64,000 nt of DNA from Candidatus Peregrinibacteria bacterium (GCA_016932505.1 JAFGCT010000035.1:62001-126000); one strand, 5' to 3'; shown: positions 1 to 9,916, numbered from the stretch's first letter. Program-made: numbers and translations. The notes: generated by a model from the sequence alone, not told the origin.

Positions 1-141
1 GGTTATAAGTATATTAAACCTGGTGAAACCTTTAGGTTGGATGGTATGAATGCTAGGCTTTTTGGTTTTGATCCAAATAGCCGTTTCCAAATAATTAATG
101 AAATACGTGCTGAAGATAATCCAGAAATTATACCTTCATAA
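1..141 (+). CDS. C-terminal fragment of an unidentified protein
   Basis: An open frame enters from the left window edge and ends in TAA at 139-141, giving 46 visible residues that end in NPEIIPS. The stretch YIKPGETFRLDGMNAR looks like genuine protein, but the fragment is too short to assign a family. It converges on the ftsA-like gene and overlaps its 3' end by 14 bases, typical of tight packing here. The upstream part lies outside the window. Confidence 0.6.
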   Translation, partial: GYKYIKPGETFRLDGMNARLFGFDPNSRFQIINEIRAEDNPEIIPS

Positions 142-1357
142 TTCCAATTACTTTTCTAAGTGCCTTTTGTATAACGGTCTCCTCCCCTGCTAGTTCTATA
201 CCTAGATTTACAAGTGATAATGGAATTATATCCTGCTGATCTTTTATTTTCTTGGTTTCATCAATAATATTATTTAAATCGTTAGGATGCATAAATGTTG
301 CCTGAGGGGTATTTGCAAAATGAAGTTTTTTATACCATTTTGTGTTATTTATTGCTTCCTTGATTTCAGGAAGATTAGTACCTCCGCCACATAAAAGTAT
401 TTTGGATGGAAGTACATCCATTGATTTGAATTCAGAAAGAGCAAGCATTACTCCTTCAAGCCATATATCAATGTCATTATTTATTATATCACTGATGATT
501 TTCTTTGATTTTTGCTCAAGTTTATCATCTGTATAAGCTATTTTTAACTTTTCAGCTTCATCAAATGAAATATTCAACTCAACTGCTATCCTTTTAGTAA
601 ATGTTCTTCCTCCTATTGCAAACATTTTTGTTCCAATTACTGAGCCATCCGCTACCATCGCTATATCTGTTGTACCTCCGCCAACATCTATATATATTGC
701 AGACATGCTTCCGTTATGTTCTGAGTCAAGACATCTGGAAAGAGCGTATGGCTCTGAGATAATACTTAGGAGCTCAAGTTCAAGTTCATCTGCTATATTT
801 TGTAATGCAGTAAAGTGAACATGCGGAGCAAAAGAGTTAAAAATTGACATCTGCACTTCCCTACCCTGAAAACCAAGTGGATTGGTTACCTTATAACCAT
901 CTATTCTTACTTCTACAATTGAGCTACTTACCAATTTTACATCTATTTCCGGGTATCCTGTTTCTTCACTCATTTGTTTGCGTACTTCGTCAAATGCTCT
1001 CCATTCAAGTTTATGCACAATATTCCTTAGCTCAGATAAATTAATTTTTGCATCGTGCTCTTCTCTTTTATATTTAATTGTTGATGTTGAACCTTTTACA
1101 AATTCACCTGCAATTCCCATAACCATCTGAGATGCACGAATACCAGCTTCGTTAGTTGCGATACGAATGGACTCCTTGCAGTTATTGACCACGCTTGCTA
1201 TGTCCGTTACTGCTCCATTTTTTATATCTCCTTGACGTTGTTTAACTCCGCCAACACCACGTATTATGGCTCGTTTACCAATAATTTCGCCACCTGCACT
1301 TAGTTTTTCTTCAATTGTAAAAATAATTGCTTTCACAATTTCTGTACCTATATCCAA
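128..1357 (-). CDS. ftsA: FtsA-like actin-fold cell division ATPase
   Basis: Probable FtsA, the actin-like protein that tethers FtsZ filaments to the membrane and recruits the divisome. The N-terminal phosphate loop LDIGTEIVKAI, a second loop IDVGGGTTDIAM near residue 225 and the adenosine-site motif LLCGGGTNLPE near residue 324 are the actin/Hsp70-fold signatures. The segment NPLGFQGREVQ matches the conserved entry to the FtsA-specific SHS2 domain. At 409 residues the length is normal. The start is uncertain: TTG at 1355-1357 is the first usual start codon, with a purine-rich AGAGGG upstream, but the frame stays open further and begins KRKQREKAVLALDIG, so a rarer upstream start is possible. 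A classical C-terminal amphipathic helix is suggested by QKALRKVIGIMKV. No ftsZ is visible nearby. Confidence 0.78.
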   Translation of the reverse strand: MDIGTEIVKAIIFTIEEKLSAGGEIIGKRAIIRGVGGVKQRQGDIKNGAVTDIASVVNNCKESIRIATNEAGIRASQMVMGIAGEFVKGSTSTIKYKREEHDAKINLSELRNIVHKLEWRAFDEVRKQMSEETGYPEIDVKLVSSSIVEVRIDGYKVTNPLGFQGREVQMSIFNSFAPHVHFTALQNIADELELELLSIISEPYALSRCLDSEHNGSMSAIYIDVGGGTTDIAMVADGSVIGTKMFAIGGRTFTKRIAVELNISFDEAEKLKIAYTDDKLEQKSKKIISDIINNDIDIWLEGVMLALSEFKSMDVLPSKILLCGGGTNLPEIKEAINNTKWYKKLHFANTPQATFMHPNDLNNIIDETKKIKDQQDIIPLSLVNLGIELAGEETVIQKALRKVIGIMKV

Positions 1358-1424
1358 TGCAAGTACCGCCTTTTCCCTCTGCTTTCTTTTAAATATATTG
1401 AAAATTGAAAATTAAAATTAAAAA

Positions 1425-1940
1425 TTATTTATTTAGAAGCATATCAAGATAATATTTCTTCTCGAAATCCTTATGACTGTATCCTAATTTTTTAAACATA
1501 TCAATAAGTTCTTTCTTGGCTTTGAGTATTTCTTTTTTGCTTTTAACGACTCTTTCAATTTCTATAAAATATCCGAGCTTAGAAACAAAATTAAGTTCAA
1601 TGATAAAATTATCCAAAATATATGCTTCAGTTTTTTTATTTTTTCGTATAAAGGGCTTAATATCAATATTATTTAATATCTTATTCCATTTTTTTGCATC
1701 TTTAATCCCCCACTCTATTTCTGTATTTGCTTCGATGCCTCCATGCAAGCCTTTATCCTTTAGTCCAAATATAATATCGCCATTTTCATCTCTTACTCTT
1801 ATAAATGCCCCCTTGGAGTTATTGTAATATGTATCCTTTTTTTCATATATACCTTTAAATACTGCAATATTTTTAAGCTTTTTTTGTAACTTACAAAAAT
1901 CCCCTTTGCTAATAGCCACTTTGGCTTCGACTTCAAACAT
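1425..1940 (-). CDS. CYTH-domain protein (class IV adenylate cyclase / thiamine triphosphatase-like)
   Basis: The 171-residue protein begins with FEVEAKV, the ExExK signature of the CYTH (triphosphate tunnel) fold, and has the charged strand motifs FIRVRDENG, EANTEIEW and YFIEIERV expected of that barrel. CYTH enzymes act on nucleoside or inorganic triphosphates with metal ions bound by the acidic tunnel residues. Members include CyaB adenylate cyclases and triphosphatases, and the substrate cannot be read from sequence. The ATG at 1940 is favoured because ExExK must lie at the N-terminus. The gene is followed by an AT-rich heptamer-like spacer (1383-1432) and preceded by a repeat-rich spacer. 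Confidence 0.8.
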   Translation of the reverse strand: MFEVEAKVAISKGDFCKLQKKLKNIAVFKGIYEKKDTYYNNSKGAFIRVRDENGDIIFGLKDKGLHGGIEANTEIEWGIKDAKKWNKILNNIDIKPFIRKNKKTEAYILDNFIIELNFVSKLGYFIEIERVVKSKKEILKAKKELIDMFKKLGYSHKDFEKKYYLDMLLNK

Positions 1941-1941
1941 A

Positions 1942-2014
1942 TGCTATTTGCGTATTGCGTTATGCGTATTGCGATTGCATTTTCGCACAACGCACGTCGC
2001 ATAAAGCATAACGT
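1942..2014. repeat. Intergenic TATTGCG-type degenerate repeat with inverted half
   Basis: The spacer between the CYTH gene and purA is built from variants of GCGTATTGC/GCGTTATGC, followed by inverted variants. The octamer CGTTATGC at 1958-1965 has its exact reverse complement GCATAACG at 2006-2013. It belongs to the family of short-period intergenic repeats seen throughout the window. Confidence 0.6.
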
Positions 2015-2017
2015 AGT

Positions 2018-3340
2018 TTATTTATAAATCATTTCATTCCTATGAACTCCTACGCCGATAAAATTAATCGGAACCCCTAGTAATTCCTCCAACTTATTAA
2101 CGTATTTTTTTGCATTTTCAGGAAGCTCATCGAAGGTTTTTGCCTTACTTATATCCTCCTTCCAACCAGGCATTTCTTCATATAACACTTCAACTTTCTC
2201 GAAATCTTCAAGGCTTGAAGGTATGAAGTTTATTGTTTTTCCATCAAGTTTGTATTCCACTCCAATCTTAATGCTATCCATACCTGTAAGGACATCTAAT
2301 TTTGTTAGATTAATACTTGTTATGCCACTTAATACAATTGCATTTTTAACCACTGTACTGTCAAACCATCCACACCTTCTTGGCCTTCCTGTTGTAGCTC
2401 CGTACTCTCTTCCTTTCTGTTGTATATGGGCGCCAAGTTCATCTGTTAATTCTGTTGGAAATGGACCTGCTCCTACACGAGTTGTATAAGCCTTTGCAAT
2501 TCCGATTACTGTATTAAGTCTGTTTGGTGCAATTCCAAGGCCCGTAGCAACTCCGCCACTAGTTGTACTGGAAGAAGTAACAAATGGATATGTTCCGTGA
2601 TCAATATCAAGGTGAGTACCCTGAGCTCCTTCTGTAAGAATGTTTTTACCTTCTTTGTAAATATTATCTAAATATTCAGTAGTGTTTATAATCATCGAAT
2701 CAATCAACTCAAGTGCATCTTTGTGAATATTTATTTCTTCTTCAATATCAAAATCAAATCCATATTCTTTCATATAAAATTCTGCGTTTTTTCTTAACTT
2801 AGATGCAAACGTATCGAAGTTTTTAAGGTCGCCGAATCTTATACCTTTTCTCGAAATCTTATCAGTATATGCAGGCCCTATCCCCCTTAATGTTGTACCT
2901 ACCTTATTATCCCCTTTTCTTTCCTCCTGAATTCTGTCTATTTCGCAATGGTAATTAAATATAATATGAGCTCTATCACTTATGAAAAATCTATTGGTGA
3001 CATCAATCCCCTGCTCTTTTAATTCATGGATTTCATCAAGCATTGTAGGAATATGAACAACAAGCCCATTACCAATTACACATACTTTGTCTTCATGTAG
3101 TACTCCGGATGGCAAAAGGTGAAATATGAACTTTTGTGACTCTCCCCCCTTATTTACTACAATTGTATGACCAGCGTTAGCTCCACCTGCTGCACGAGCA
3201 ATTACATCGTATTTTTGTGAGAGAATGTCTACAAGTTTTCCTTTGCCTTCGTCTCCCCATTGGGTTCCGGCAATATAAATAACCTGACCGAGTACATTTA
3301 CTGCTTCATCGGCATTTTTTATTGAAATTGGCATTTGCAT
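2018..3340 (-). CDS. purA: Adenylosuccinate synthetase
   Basis: PurA joins IMP and aspartate using GTP to make adenylosuccinate, the first step from IMP to AMP. The signature GTQWGDEGKGK is at residues 25-35, GANAGHTIV (the catalytic His region) follows, then the switch segment TLRGIGPAYTDKISRKGIR, EGAQGTHLDIDHGTYPFVTSS, TRVGAGPFPTEL and TTGRPRRCGWFD, all family hallmarks. Length 440 is normal, but about 18 residues precede the usual start of the family, so initiation could be downstream, although no internal Met lies at the expected place. Presence of PurA implies salvage of IMP rather than proof of full purine synthesis. A repeat-rich spacer separates it from the CYTH gene. Confidence 0.97.
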   Translation of the reverse strand: MQMPISIKNADEAVNVLGQVIYIAGTQWGDEGKGKLVDILSQKYDVIARAAGGANAGHTIVVNKGGESQKFIFHLLPSGVLHEDKVCVIGNGLVVHIPTMLDEIHELKEQGIDVTNRFFISDRAHIIFNYHCEIDRIQEERKGDNKVGTTLRGIGPAYTDKISRKGIRFGDLKNFDTFASKLRKNAEFYMKEYGFDFDIEEEINIHKDALELIDSMIINTTEYLDNIYKEGKNILTEGAQGTHLDIDHGTYPFVTSSSTTSGGVATGLGIAPNRLNTVIGIAKAYTTRVGAGPFPTELTDELGAHIQQKGREYGATTGRPRRCGWFDSTVVKNAIVLSGITSINLTKLDVLTGMDSIKIGVEYKLDGKTINFIPSSLEDFEKVEVLYEEMPGWKEDISKAKTFDELPENAKKYVNKLEELLGVPINFIGVGVHRNEMIYK

Positions 3341-3391
3341 ATTGGTTATAGTGCTATATAAATTTATCAGATAGAATTTAAATTTACAATT

Positions 3392-3991
3392 TTAAATTTC
3401 TATTTTTGCTTCTTTAATTATTTTTTTAAGAAGATCAATTGGCAATCCAACGACATTCCAGTAACAACCTTCCACTTTTTTTATCCATTTGCCACCTCCA
3501 CCTTCAATTGTCATTGAGCCTGATCTATCTTTCCATTCACCAGAATCAAGATATTTTTCTATTTGGGTATCTGTAAAATCAGAAAAAACAAGTCTTGTTT
3601 TCTCATATCCTACATACTTCTTCTTTTTAGACTTATTAATTACTGCAAGACCAGAATAAACATCGCAGTATGAATTTCTATACAATTTAATTGTCTTTTT
3701 CGCATCTTCTCTGTTTTTTGGTTTTACCGATATTTCGCCATTTGATAAAACAACAATTGTATCACACCCAATTATCCAATCGTTTGTATATTTATTACTA
3801 ATTGCCAGGGCTTTTCTTTGAGCTATCGATTTTACTATCGCGTGAGGTGCTTTAAAACCACAATGATGCTCGTCTATATGAGCAGGAATAGCTTTAAACT
3901 TAATACCTAAATCTTTAAGTATTTTTTTACGCTGTGGACTTTGCGATGCGAGAATCATTGTGTGAGAATTTGAAAATTTTATGGTTTTCAA
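3392..3991 (-). CDS. maf: Maf-family nucleotide pyrophosphatase
   Basis: Maf/YceF-type proteins hydrolyse non-canonical or modified NTPs to monophosphates and have been linked to septum inhibition. The diagnostic MILASQSPQRKKIL motif lies at residues 12-25, and IIGCDTIVVLSNG, the central conserved Asp loop, follows near residue 94. GCYWNVVGLPI near the C-terminus is also typical. The first start is TTG at 3989-3991, overlapping the stop of the upstream protease gene in a TTGA junction, but most family members begin right at the ILASQS motif, so ATG at 3956-3958 is an equal candidate. The overlap indicates translational coupling with the S41 protease gene. Confidence 0.9.
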   Translation of the reverse strand: MKTIKFSNSHTMILASQSPQRKKILKDLGIKFKAIPAHIDEHHCGFKAPHAIVKSIAQRKALAISNKYTNDWIIGCDTIVVLSNGEISVKPKNREDAKKTIKLYRNSYCDVYSGLAVINKSKKKKYVGYEKTRLVFSDFTDTQIEKYLDSGEWKDRSGSMTIEGGGGKWIKKVEGCYWNVVGLPIDLLKKIIKEAKIEI

Positions 3992-5673
3992 AACATCTTT
4001 TTTAATTCGACAATTGCACGCTCTAATTGCTCATCAGTTTTAGTACTTGCTACATCCACTACTTTAATATCAGGAACTATGCCGTTTTCTTCAATGTCCT
4101 GCTTTAAAGGTGTTAGCCATTTTGCCACTGTAAGCTTTAGGCTTGAGTTATCTATAAAGTAATTAACCTCCTGCACTGAACCCTTTCCAAAACTTCTTAC
4201 ACCAATAACTTTTGCAAGACCAAAGTCTTGTAATGCACCTGCTAATATTTCTGAAGCTGACGCGCTATTTTCATTAACAAGTATTACAATAGGAAAATCT
4301 GAAAGCTCTCCTTTGCCTGTACTGAATTGAGCGTATTTAAAGTAATTGTATTGTATTGTGACAGATTCTGCACCCGGCTTAAGCAAGTAATTTAGAATCC
4401 CTATTGCTGAATCAAGAAGTCCACCCGGATTATCGCGCACATCTATAATTAACCCTTTAATCTCTCTGCTATTCTGAATTATATCTACAATATCACCGAA
4501 TTCACTTGGTGCGTTTTGATTAAATTGGTCAAGGTCAACGTACATTATTTGGTTATTACTAATTGTTTCGTAATCCATTGAATCAATCGTAATAACATCA
4601 CGAACAACTTCGACCACTTTATTGCCACCATTTCTTTTTATAGTAAGTTTTACAGTGCTTCCTCTTGGCCCCTTAATTAGATTAACCGCTTCATAAAGCG
4701 TCTTGTCAGTCAAATCAACTCCATCCACCTTTGTAATTATATCACCAGGCAATATACCGGCAATTTCGGCAGGACTATTTTTTATTGGAGCAATAATTGC
4801 AATTTGATTATTCTCATTTATACCAATAAAGGCACCAATTCCTTCAATTTCCCCATCTAAATCATCTGAAAATGCAGAATTCTGTGCAGGATCAAGATAG
4901 GCTGAATATGGATCATTTAATACATCTACCATTGCGCTAATTGCCGCATCAGATAGTTCTGACTGGCTTATATCGTCACGGTTTATATACCCTGAATTAA
5001 TTATTTCCCATGAACTTATTATTTTCTGCAAATATAAATCGAAGGATTCCGCTTCTGGCTTACTTGCCGGTGTTAGATTTACTAAATCCATTTTATAAAT
5101 AATCCTAGCTGCTTCAGCTCTGGTTACCCTTCTATACATTCCTACATAATCCGTCTTTTGAGGCTCGATTAATCCAAAGCTAAGTGCACGCATAATAAGA
5201 GGCGCGAAGGTTTCATTCCTTTTTGCATCCAGATAAGGTATATCACCTTTATATACTTTTGGAATTGGAATACTCTGAGATTGAAAGACCAGCTGAAGTG
5301 CGTCTATTAGTGTTAGCTTTTTATAAGGTTCCATCTTCAATTCTCTATCGGAAATAATCCCAAGTTTTATCGCTTCAGCAAAATAAGGCGCATACCATCC
5401 ATTGTCCGATGTATCTTCATAAGGTAATTTTACATTTTCTACAGGAGAATACTTAGGACTATTTAAAAGTACCAGATATTTTATAAATTCTGCTTTTGAG
5501 ATAATGATATCCGGATTAAAATTCTTTGTATCCTGAAATACGTCATTTCTTCTCAGATATTCTATTGCATAAAAATATTCCGAATCATTTGGAATATCAT
5601 CGTACGCATATGCATTTCCGTAGTTCGAAATCAATAAAACTGAAAGTAGAACAGAGGCAAATAATTTTTTCAT
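3988..5673 (-). CDS. ctpA: Carboxy-terminal processing protease (S41) with SLH repeats and PDZ domain
   Basis: A secreted or wall-attached serine protease. ATG at 5671-5673 gives MKKLFASVLLSVLLISNYG, a clear signal peptide; an 18-codon upstream extension of the open frame lacks such logic. Three S-layer-homology-like repeats follow (for example GWYAPYFAEAIKLGII), then a segment typical of the S41 N-terminal helices, a PDZ domain (IEGIGAFIGINEN to VKLTIKR) and the catalytic domain. The catalytic pair is visible as the Ser in NENSASASEI and the Lys in RSFGKGSVQEV. Known family members cut C-terminal tails of periplasmic or secreted proteins. The SLH repeats suggest attachment to cell-wall polymer. 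It overlaps the maf gene by 4 bases. Confidence 0.93.
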   Translation of the reverse strand: MKKLFASVLLSVLLISNYGNAYAYDDIPNDSEYFYAIEYLRRNDVFQDTKNFNPDIIISKAEFIKYLVLLNSPKYSPVENVKLPYEDTSDNGWYAPYFAEAIKLGIISDRELKMEPYKKLTLIDALQLVFQSQSIPIPKVYKGDIPYLDAKRNETFAPLIMRALSFGLIEPQKTDYVGMYRRVTRAEAARIIYKMDLVNLTPASKPEAESFDLYLQKIISSWEIINSGYINRDDISQSELSDAAISAMVDVLNDPYSAYLDPAQNSAFSDDLDGEIEGIGAFIGINENNQIAIIAPIKNSPAEIAGILPGDIITKVDGVDLTDKTLYEAVNLIKGPRGSTVKLTIKRNGGNKVVEVVRDVITIDSMDYETISNNQIMYVDLDQFNQNAPSEFGDIVDIIQNSREIKGLIIDVRDNPGGLLDSAIGILNYLLKPGAESVTIQYNYFKYAQFSTGKGELSDFPIVILVNENSASASEILAGALQDFGLAKVIGVRSFGKGSVQEVNYFIDNSSLKLTVAKWLTPLKQDIEENGIVPDIKVVDVASTKTDEQLERAIVELKKMF

Positions 5674-5769
5674 GACTAATATTATAAGATATAAGGACAA
5701 AGGAGTAAGGACAAGGCGGGAATTCATCTGAATCCTTAAGGCTTATGGCTTATTCCTATTTTAATGGAT

Positions 5770-7017
5770 TTATAGTTTAATTCCTGGAACTGGAAACTTC
5801 AAGCACATTTCTTTTACTTCATTTTTAATTTCCGCTAAAGCTGATTCATTCTCAACATTACTTATTACTCTATCTATCCAATCCGCTACCTTTTCCATTT
5901 CCGGTTCTTTCATTCCTCTTGTTGTAATAGCAGGAGTACCAAGCCTTATTCCAGATGGATCGAATGGCGAACGAGGATCGTCTGGAATTGTATTTTTATT
6001 AAGTGTGATTCCGACTCTATCTAATGCAATTTGTGCAATTTTTCCCGGAACATTCTTATTGGTAAGATCAGCAAGGATTAAATGAGTATCAGTACCATCT
6101 GAAATCAATTTAAAATCACGTTTCATTAATTCATTTGCCAGATATTCAGCATTTTTTCTTACCTGCATAGCATATTCTTTAAATTCCGGTTTTAATGCTT
6201 CGCCGAATGCAATAGCTTTACCTGCAATCGCGTTCTCATGTGGACCACCCTGAAGACCTGGAAATACAGCTCTATCAATATCTTTTGCATATTTCTCTTT
6301 ACACATAATTATTGCCCCTCTTGGACCCCTCATTGTTTTGTGAGTTGTAGTCATTACAACATCAAAAAACGGAACCGGAGATTCAAGTGCTTTACCCGCA
6401 ATTAATCCGGCTGTATGAGAAATATCTGCAAATGCTATTGCTCCAACCTCATCAGCAATTTCTCTGAATGCTTTCCAATCAATATCTCTTGGATAAGCTG
6501 TGTAACCAGCCACTATCATCTTTGGTTTATTTTCCAATGCTAACTTTCTTACTTCGTCCATATCCAATCTACCTGTCTGTGGATTTACTCCGTATTGTAC
6601 AAAATTATAGGCTTTACCAGAATAAGCTATAGGTAGACCGTGAGTTATATGACCTCCATGGTCAAGCTTCAGACCCATTATAGTATCTCCAAATTCAAGA
6701 AGAGCAAAATAAACAGCAGTATTTGCAGGCGAACCAGAATAAGGCTGTACATTTACATGCTCTGCACCAAACAATTCTTTAGCTCTATCAATCGCCAGAT
6801 TTTCTATCACATCAACATTTTCCTGACCTCCGTAATATCTTTTACCTGGATACCCCTCCGAATATTTATTTGTTAATATTGAACCATTTGCCTCAAGTAC
6901 AGCTTGAGATACATAGTTTTCGGATGGGATAAGTTCAATTCCCTCAGACTGACGCTGAGCTTCCTTAATCATTGACTCATAAATACTAGGATCTTGTCCT
7001 TTAATAGTTTCATACAT
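5770..7017 (-). CDS. glyA: Serine hydroxymethyltransferase
   Basis: GlyA is a PLP enzyme that interconverts serine and glycine while loading or unloading the one-carbon unit of tetrahydrofolate. The N-terminal region [11 protein letters not shown], the segment [13 protein letters not shown], and the PLP-lysine motif [15 protein letters not shown] are diagnostic, with [13 protein letters not shown] and [11 protein letters not shown] near the C-terminus. Length 415 is standard. The next gene upstream is 5-formyl-THF cyclo-ligase, so two folate one-carbon genes stand side by side on the minus strand with a repeat-type spacer between them. Confidence 0.97.
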   Translation of the reverse strand: MYETIKGQDPSIYESMIKEAQRQSEGIELIPSENYVSQAVLEANGSILTNKYSEGYPGKRYYGGQENVDVIENLAIDRAKELFGAEHVNVQPYSGSPANTAVYFALLEFGDTIMGLKLDHGGHITHGLPIAYSGKAYNFVQYGVNPQTGRLDMDEVRKLALENKPKMIVAGYTAYPRDIDWKAFREIADEVGAIAFADISHTAGLIAGKALESPVPFFDVVMTTTHKTMRGPRGAIIMCKEKYAKDIDRAVFPGLQGGPHENAIAGKAIAFGEALKPEFKEYAMQVRKNAEYLANELMKRDFKLISDGTDTHLILADLTNKNVPGKIAQIALDRVGITLNKNTIPDDPRSPFDPSGIRLGTPAITTRGMKEPEMEKVADWIDRVISNVENESALAEIKNEVKEMCLKFPVPGIKL

Positions 7018-7039
7018 ATTTTTGGAGGGTTAAATTATA

Positions 7040-7090
7040 TTTGTGATTTGAGATTTGTGAATCGAAATTATCAAATCACAAATCACAATT
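7040..7090. repeat. GATTTGTGATTT-type repeat between glyA and the cyclo-ligase gene
   Basis: TTTGTGATTTGAGATTTGTGA at 7040-7060 is followed by the inverted form ATCAAATCACAAATCACAA at 7070-7088. The right half includes the last codons and stop of the cyclo-ligase gene, so the repeat has replaced or become the 3' end of that gene. Confidence 0.65.
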
Positions 7091-7642
7091 GTAAATATTT
7101 TCTTCTGTGATGATAATATTTACAGATTCATCATACTTCTCTTTGGGAATTGATTCAAGCACCTGATTTTCAAATGCCAAGGCTACTTTTGGAGTATGTG
7201 GTAATTTGGCTAAATAGCGATCATAATAGCCCTTTCCCATACCAATTCTATTTCCATTTTTATCAAAACCAACACCTGGAACAATAATTAAATCCAGTCT
7301 ACTCTCGTAGCTTTCTTCATCTTCTTTTTTAATTGGTTCAGGAATTTGAAATGAACTTTGTTTTAATGTATCAAAATTATGAAATGGAAGTGCAACAAAC
7401 TGATTTTCACTAATTAATCTTGGTAAATATATTCGTTTTTCTTTAACGTATTTATTTATAATCGGTATTGTGTCGACCTCGGTATCAAATGAATAATAAA
7501 AAAGAATATGGTCTGAATTCTGAAAAACAGCCAATTCTTCCAATTTATCGCAGATTACTTTGCTCTTTTGATTTCGCTGAACAATAGGCAAAGACCTTCT
7601 AATCTCAAGTAACTTTGATCTGATTTCTTTTTTGTCAGACAT
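7076..7642 (-). CDS. 5-formyltetrahydrofolate cyclo-ligase
   Basis: Converts 5-formyl-THF to 5,10-methenyl-THF with ATP. The family signatures are the N-terminal ATP-contact segment KKEIRSKLLEIRRSL and the C-terminal loop VPGVGFDKNGNRIGMGKGYYDRYL near residues 135-157. Length 188 is typical. It sits between glyA and dnaX on the same strand. Its final residues (ITEENIYNCDL) are encoded by an intergenic-type repeat. Start at ATG 7642 is supported by alignment of the first helix with the family. Confidence 0.93.
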   Translation of the reverse strand: MSDKKEIRSKLLEIRRSLPIVQRNQKSKVICDKLEELAVFQNSDHILFYYSFDTEVDTIPIINKYVKEKRIYLPRLISENQFVALPFHNFDTLKQSSFQIPEPIKKEDEESYESRLDLIIVPGVGFDKNGNRIGMGKGYYDRYLAKLPHTPKVALAFENQVLESIPKEKYDESVNIIITEENIYNCDL

Positions 7643-7662
7643 TATTTTGAAATTAATTATTT

Positions 7663-9159
7663 CTAATTATTTTTACCACCAAAAACCTCCTGAGCCATCT
7701 CTATTACACTTGAGTCTTTATTGTCTTCAACTTTTGTATCGACTGTATTTAGTGATACTTTTTTAACTTCCAATTTTAAGCCTATTTTACTTCCGAGCAC
7801 TGTCTCAAAAGCCTTTTGAACAACTGCTTGATTAGAAGTATTTGCAATTTTATCCATGTATGTGCTTGATTTAAAGTTTAAATGAAGCACCCCATCTTCA
7901 TATTTAACCGGCTCACCATCCAAAAATGACATACGAACAAATGGCGTTTCAATATTATCGACAATCCTTTGCCAGTTATTCTTGACTTCATCTAAGCTAA
8001 CATCCGGAAAAGATTTACTTTCGCTTAATGCATTTTCTAATTTATCTTGAGCTATTTGTACTTTTTCAGCTATCTCTTCTTTTTTTACCTCCTTTGTAAT
8101 TTTAGGTTTTTCTGTTTTTTCCTCTGATAATTCAATTACTTCTTCCGTTCCAAAATTACATGCTTTAATTACTCCTATTTCAAGTGGCAGTTGTGGAATA
8201 ATTGATTGAGAGATTTTCATTTTAGCATCTGAAAATATCTCAATAAATCCTATAATAATTTTAATTTCATTACTGTCGCTTAAATTAATAAGCATTTGTT
8301 CTCTTAGATAGGAAATGACATCAGAAATAAATTGTTCAAGGCTTTTTCCCTGTGCATTTATTTGATTTAAAATTTCTATCGCCTTTAGCGGTTTTCTTTG
8401 TAGTAAGTTTTGAAAGAATTTTTCTACATGTATTGTTCCTCCTAAACCAAGATTCTCAGCTACTTTATCAAATGCTATTGAACCGTCAATAATCATTTGC
8501 TCGAAGAGTCCTATCGCATCTCTTAATCCTCCATTTGAGATTTTAGCGATTAGATTAAGTGATTCATCATCCGCTGTAACATTTTCCTGCTCGGCGATAT
8601 ATTGAAGCCTTTTAACAATGTCACTTTGAGTTATTCGCTTAAAATTAAATTGCTGACATCTTGAAATAATCGTTTCTGGGATTTTATGTACTTCAGTAGT
8701 TGCTAGTATAAAGTAGGCGTGAGATGGTGGCTCCTCTAATGTTTTCAAAAGCGCATTAAATGCATCTTTTGTCATCATATGCACTTCATCTATTATATAA
8801 ACTTTAGTTTTTGCCTGAGAAGGTGCAAATACTATTTTATCTCTAAGTTCTCGTATCTCATCTATACCTCTATTACTTGCTGCATCAATTTCAATCATAT
8901 CAACAAGACGGCCTTTATTTATACTATCGCAAATAGCACATTCATTACACGGCTCTGATTCATCTATAGGATTTAAGCAGTTCAATGCTTTTGCAACAAT
9001 ACGGGCTAGTGATGTTTTACCGGTTCCTCTTGGTCCTGAAAAAATATAAGCATGAGTAAGTGATTTGTGTTTTAAGGCATTCCTAAGAGTGGTTACAGCG
9101 TGATCCTGCCCAACAAGGTTATTAAAGTTTATCGGTCTGTATTTAAGGTAAAGAGACAT
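7663..9159 (-). CDS. dnaX: DNA polymerase III subunit gamma/tau
   Basis: Clamp-loader ATPase subunit. YLKYRPINFNNLVGQDH opens the protein; Walker A GPRGTGKTSLAR lies near residue 43, the zinc module is seen as CLNP followed by CNECAIC, Walker B is VYIIDEVHMM, and the sensor/arginine finger region is ETIISRCQQFNFKRI. The C-terminal third (from about residue 340) is lysine- and glutamate-rich and probably the flexible tau-like region. Length 498 is in the range of short bacterial DnaX. Nothing suggests a programmed frameshift, although I did not fold the mRNA. Confidence 0.96.
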   Translation of the reverse strand: MSLYLKYRPINFNNLVGQDHAVTTLRNALKHKSLTHAYIFSGPRGTGKTSLARIVAKALNCLNPIDESEPCNECAICDSINKGRLVDMIEIDAASNRGIDEIRELRDKIVFAPSQAKTKVYIIDEVHMMTKDAFNALLKTLEEPPSHAYFILATTEVHKIPETIISRCQQFNFKRITQSDIVKRLQYIAEQENVTADDESLNLIAKISNGGLRDAIGLFEQMIIDGSIAFDKVAENLGLGGTIHVEKFFQNLLQRKPLKAIEILNQINAQGKSLEQFISDVISYLREQMLINLSDSNEIKIIIGFIEIFSDAKMKISQSIIPQLPLEIGVIKACNFGTEEVIELSEEKTEKPKITKEVKKEEIAEKVQIAQDKLENALSESKSFPDVSLDEVKNNWQRIVDNIETPFVRMSFLDGEPVKYEDGVLHLNFKSSTYMDKIANTSNQAVVQKAFETVLGSKIGLKLEVKKVSLNTVDTKVEDNKDSSVIEMAQEVFGGKNN

Positions 9160-9352
9160 CTATTTCAGGAAATTAAGAATTAAAAATCACTAATTAATAT
9201 CGCGTTTTGAGTGATTATTATATCAGATGACTTTGAAACTTGAAATTAGAAATTTGATTTTTTTTCGCCAAAAAATCTTTCAACATTTTAAACAATTTGC
9301 AATTAAATATTAGTATAGTAAAATAATAATACCTCCTAACCATGAAATAAAA

Positions 9353-9916
9353 ATGAAAACAAATTCCTTGATACTGCTAATTGCCACAATTTTTTTGATG
9401 AATGGCTGTAGTAATTCTTCTGACCTATCTCCTTTAACAATGGGTAAGGATGACGCACCTGTTTTAATTGAGGAATTTTCTGATATTGAATGTCCTGCCT
9501 GTGGTGTAATTAGTCCTCAGGTGGAACAAATAGCCAGAGCTAACTCGGACATAGTAAGACTTGAATATTATCATTTTCCTCTTTCGTATCACGATTATGC
9601 TTTTATTGGTGCTGAAGCAGTTGAGTGTGCAGAAAACCAAGGAAAAGGCTGGGAATACCTTGGCGCACTTTTCAGAAATCAACAGAATTTAAGTGACGAA
9701 ATTTTTGATTCTCTTGCATCAACTTTTAAACTAAATGAATCAGAGTTTAAACAATGTTTGGAAAATCACGAAATGAAGTCAAAGATTACCTCTCACCAAA
9801 GAAAGGGCAGTCAGATGGGCATTCCAGGGACACCCACTTTATTTATAAATGGAAAAATGGTCCAATGGCCTGGAAAGGAACAATTGGATGCATATATTAA
9901 AAGCTTAGCCTATTAA
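9353..9916 (+). CDS. DsbA-like thioredoxin-fold lipoprotein
   Basis: A secreted thiol oxidoreductase. The N-terminus MKTNSLILLIATIFLMNGC is a lipoprotein signal peptide with Cys19 as the lipidated residue. The thioredoxin-fold active site is ECPACG near residue 47, and the cis-proline motif GIPGTPTLFINGK is near the C-terminus, with the expected helical insertion between them. Related proteins (DSBA-like, BdbD) form disulfides outside the cell. It is divergent from dnaX across about 190 bases, and TATAGT/TAAAAT boxes at about 9310-9325 could be its promoter. No DsbB partner is visible nearby. Confidence 0.9.
   Translation: MKTNSLILLIATIFLMNGCSNSSDLSPLTMGKDDAPVLIEEFSDIECPACGVISPQVEQIARANSDIVRLEYYHFPLSYHDYAFIGAEAVECAENQGKGWEYLGALFRNQQNLSDEIFDSLASTFKLNESEFKQCLENHEMKSKITSHQRKGSQMGIPGTPTLFINGKMVQWPGKEQLDAYIKSLAY

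Noticed and set aside
7663-9159. Programmed frameshift site in dnaX
   Set aside because: I saw no convincing A-rich slippery heptamer followed by a stem at the expected place, and the single frame already covers a tau-like length.
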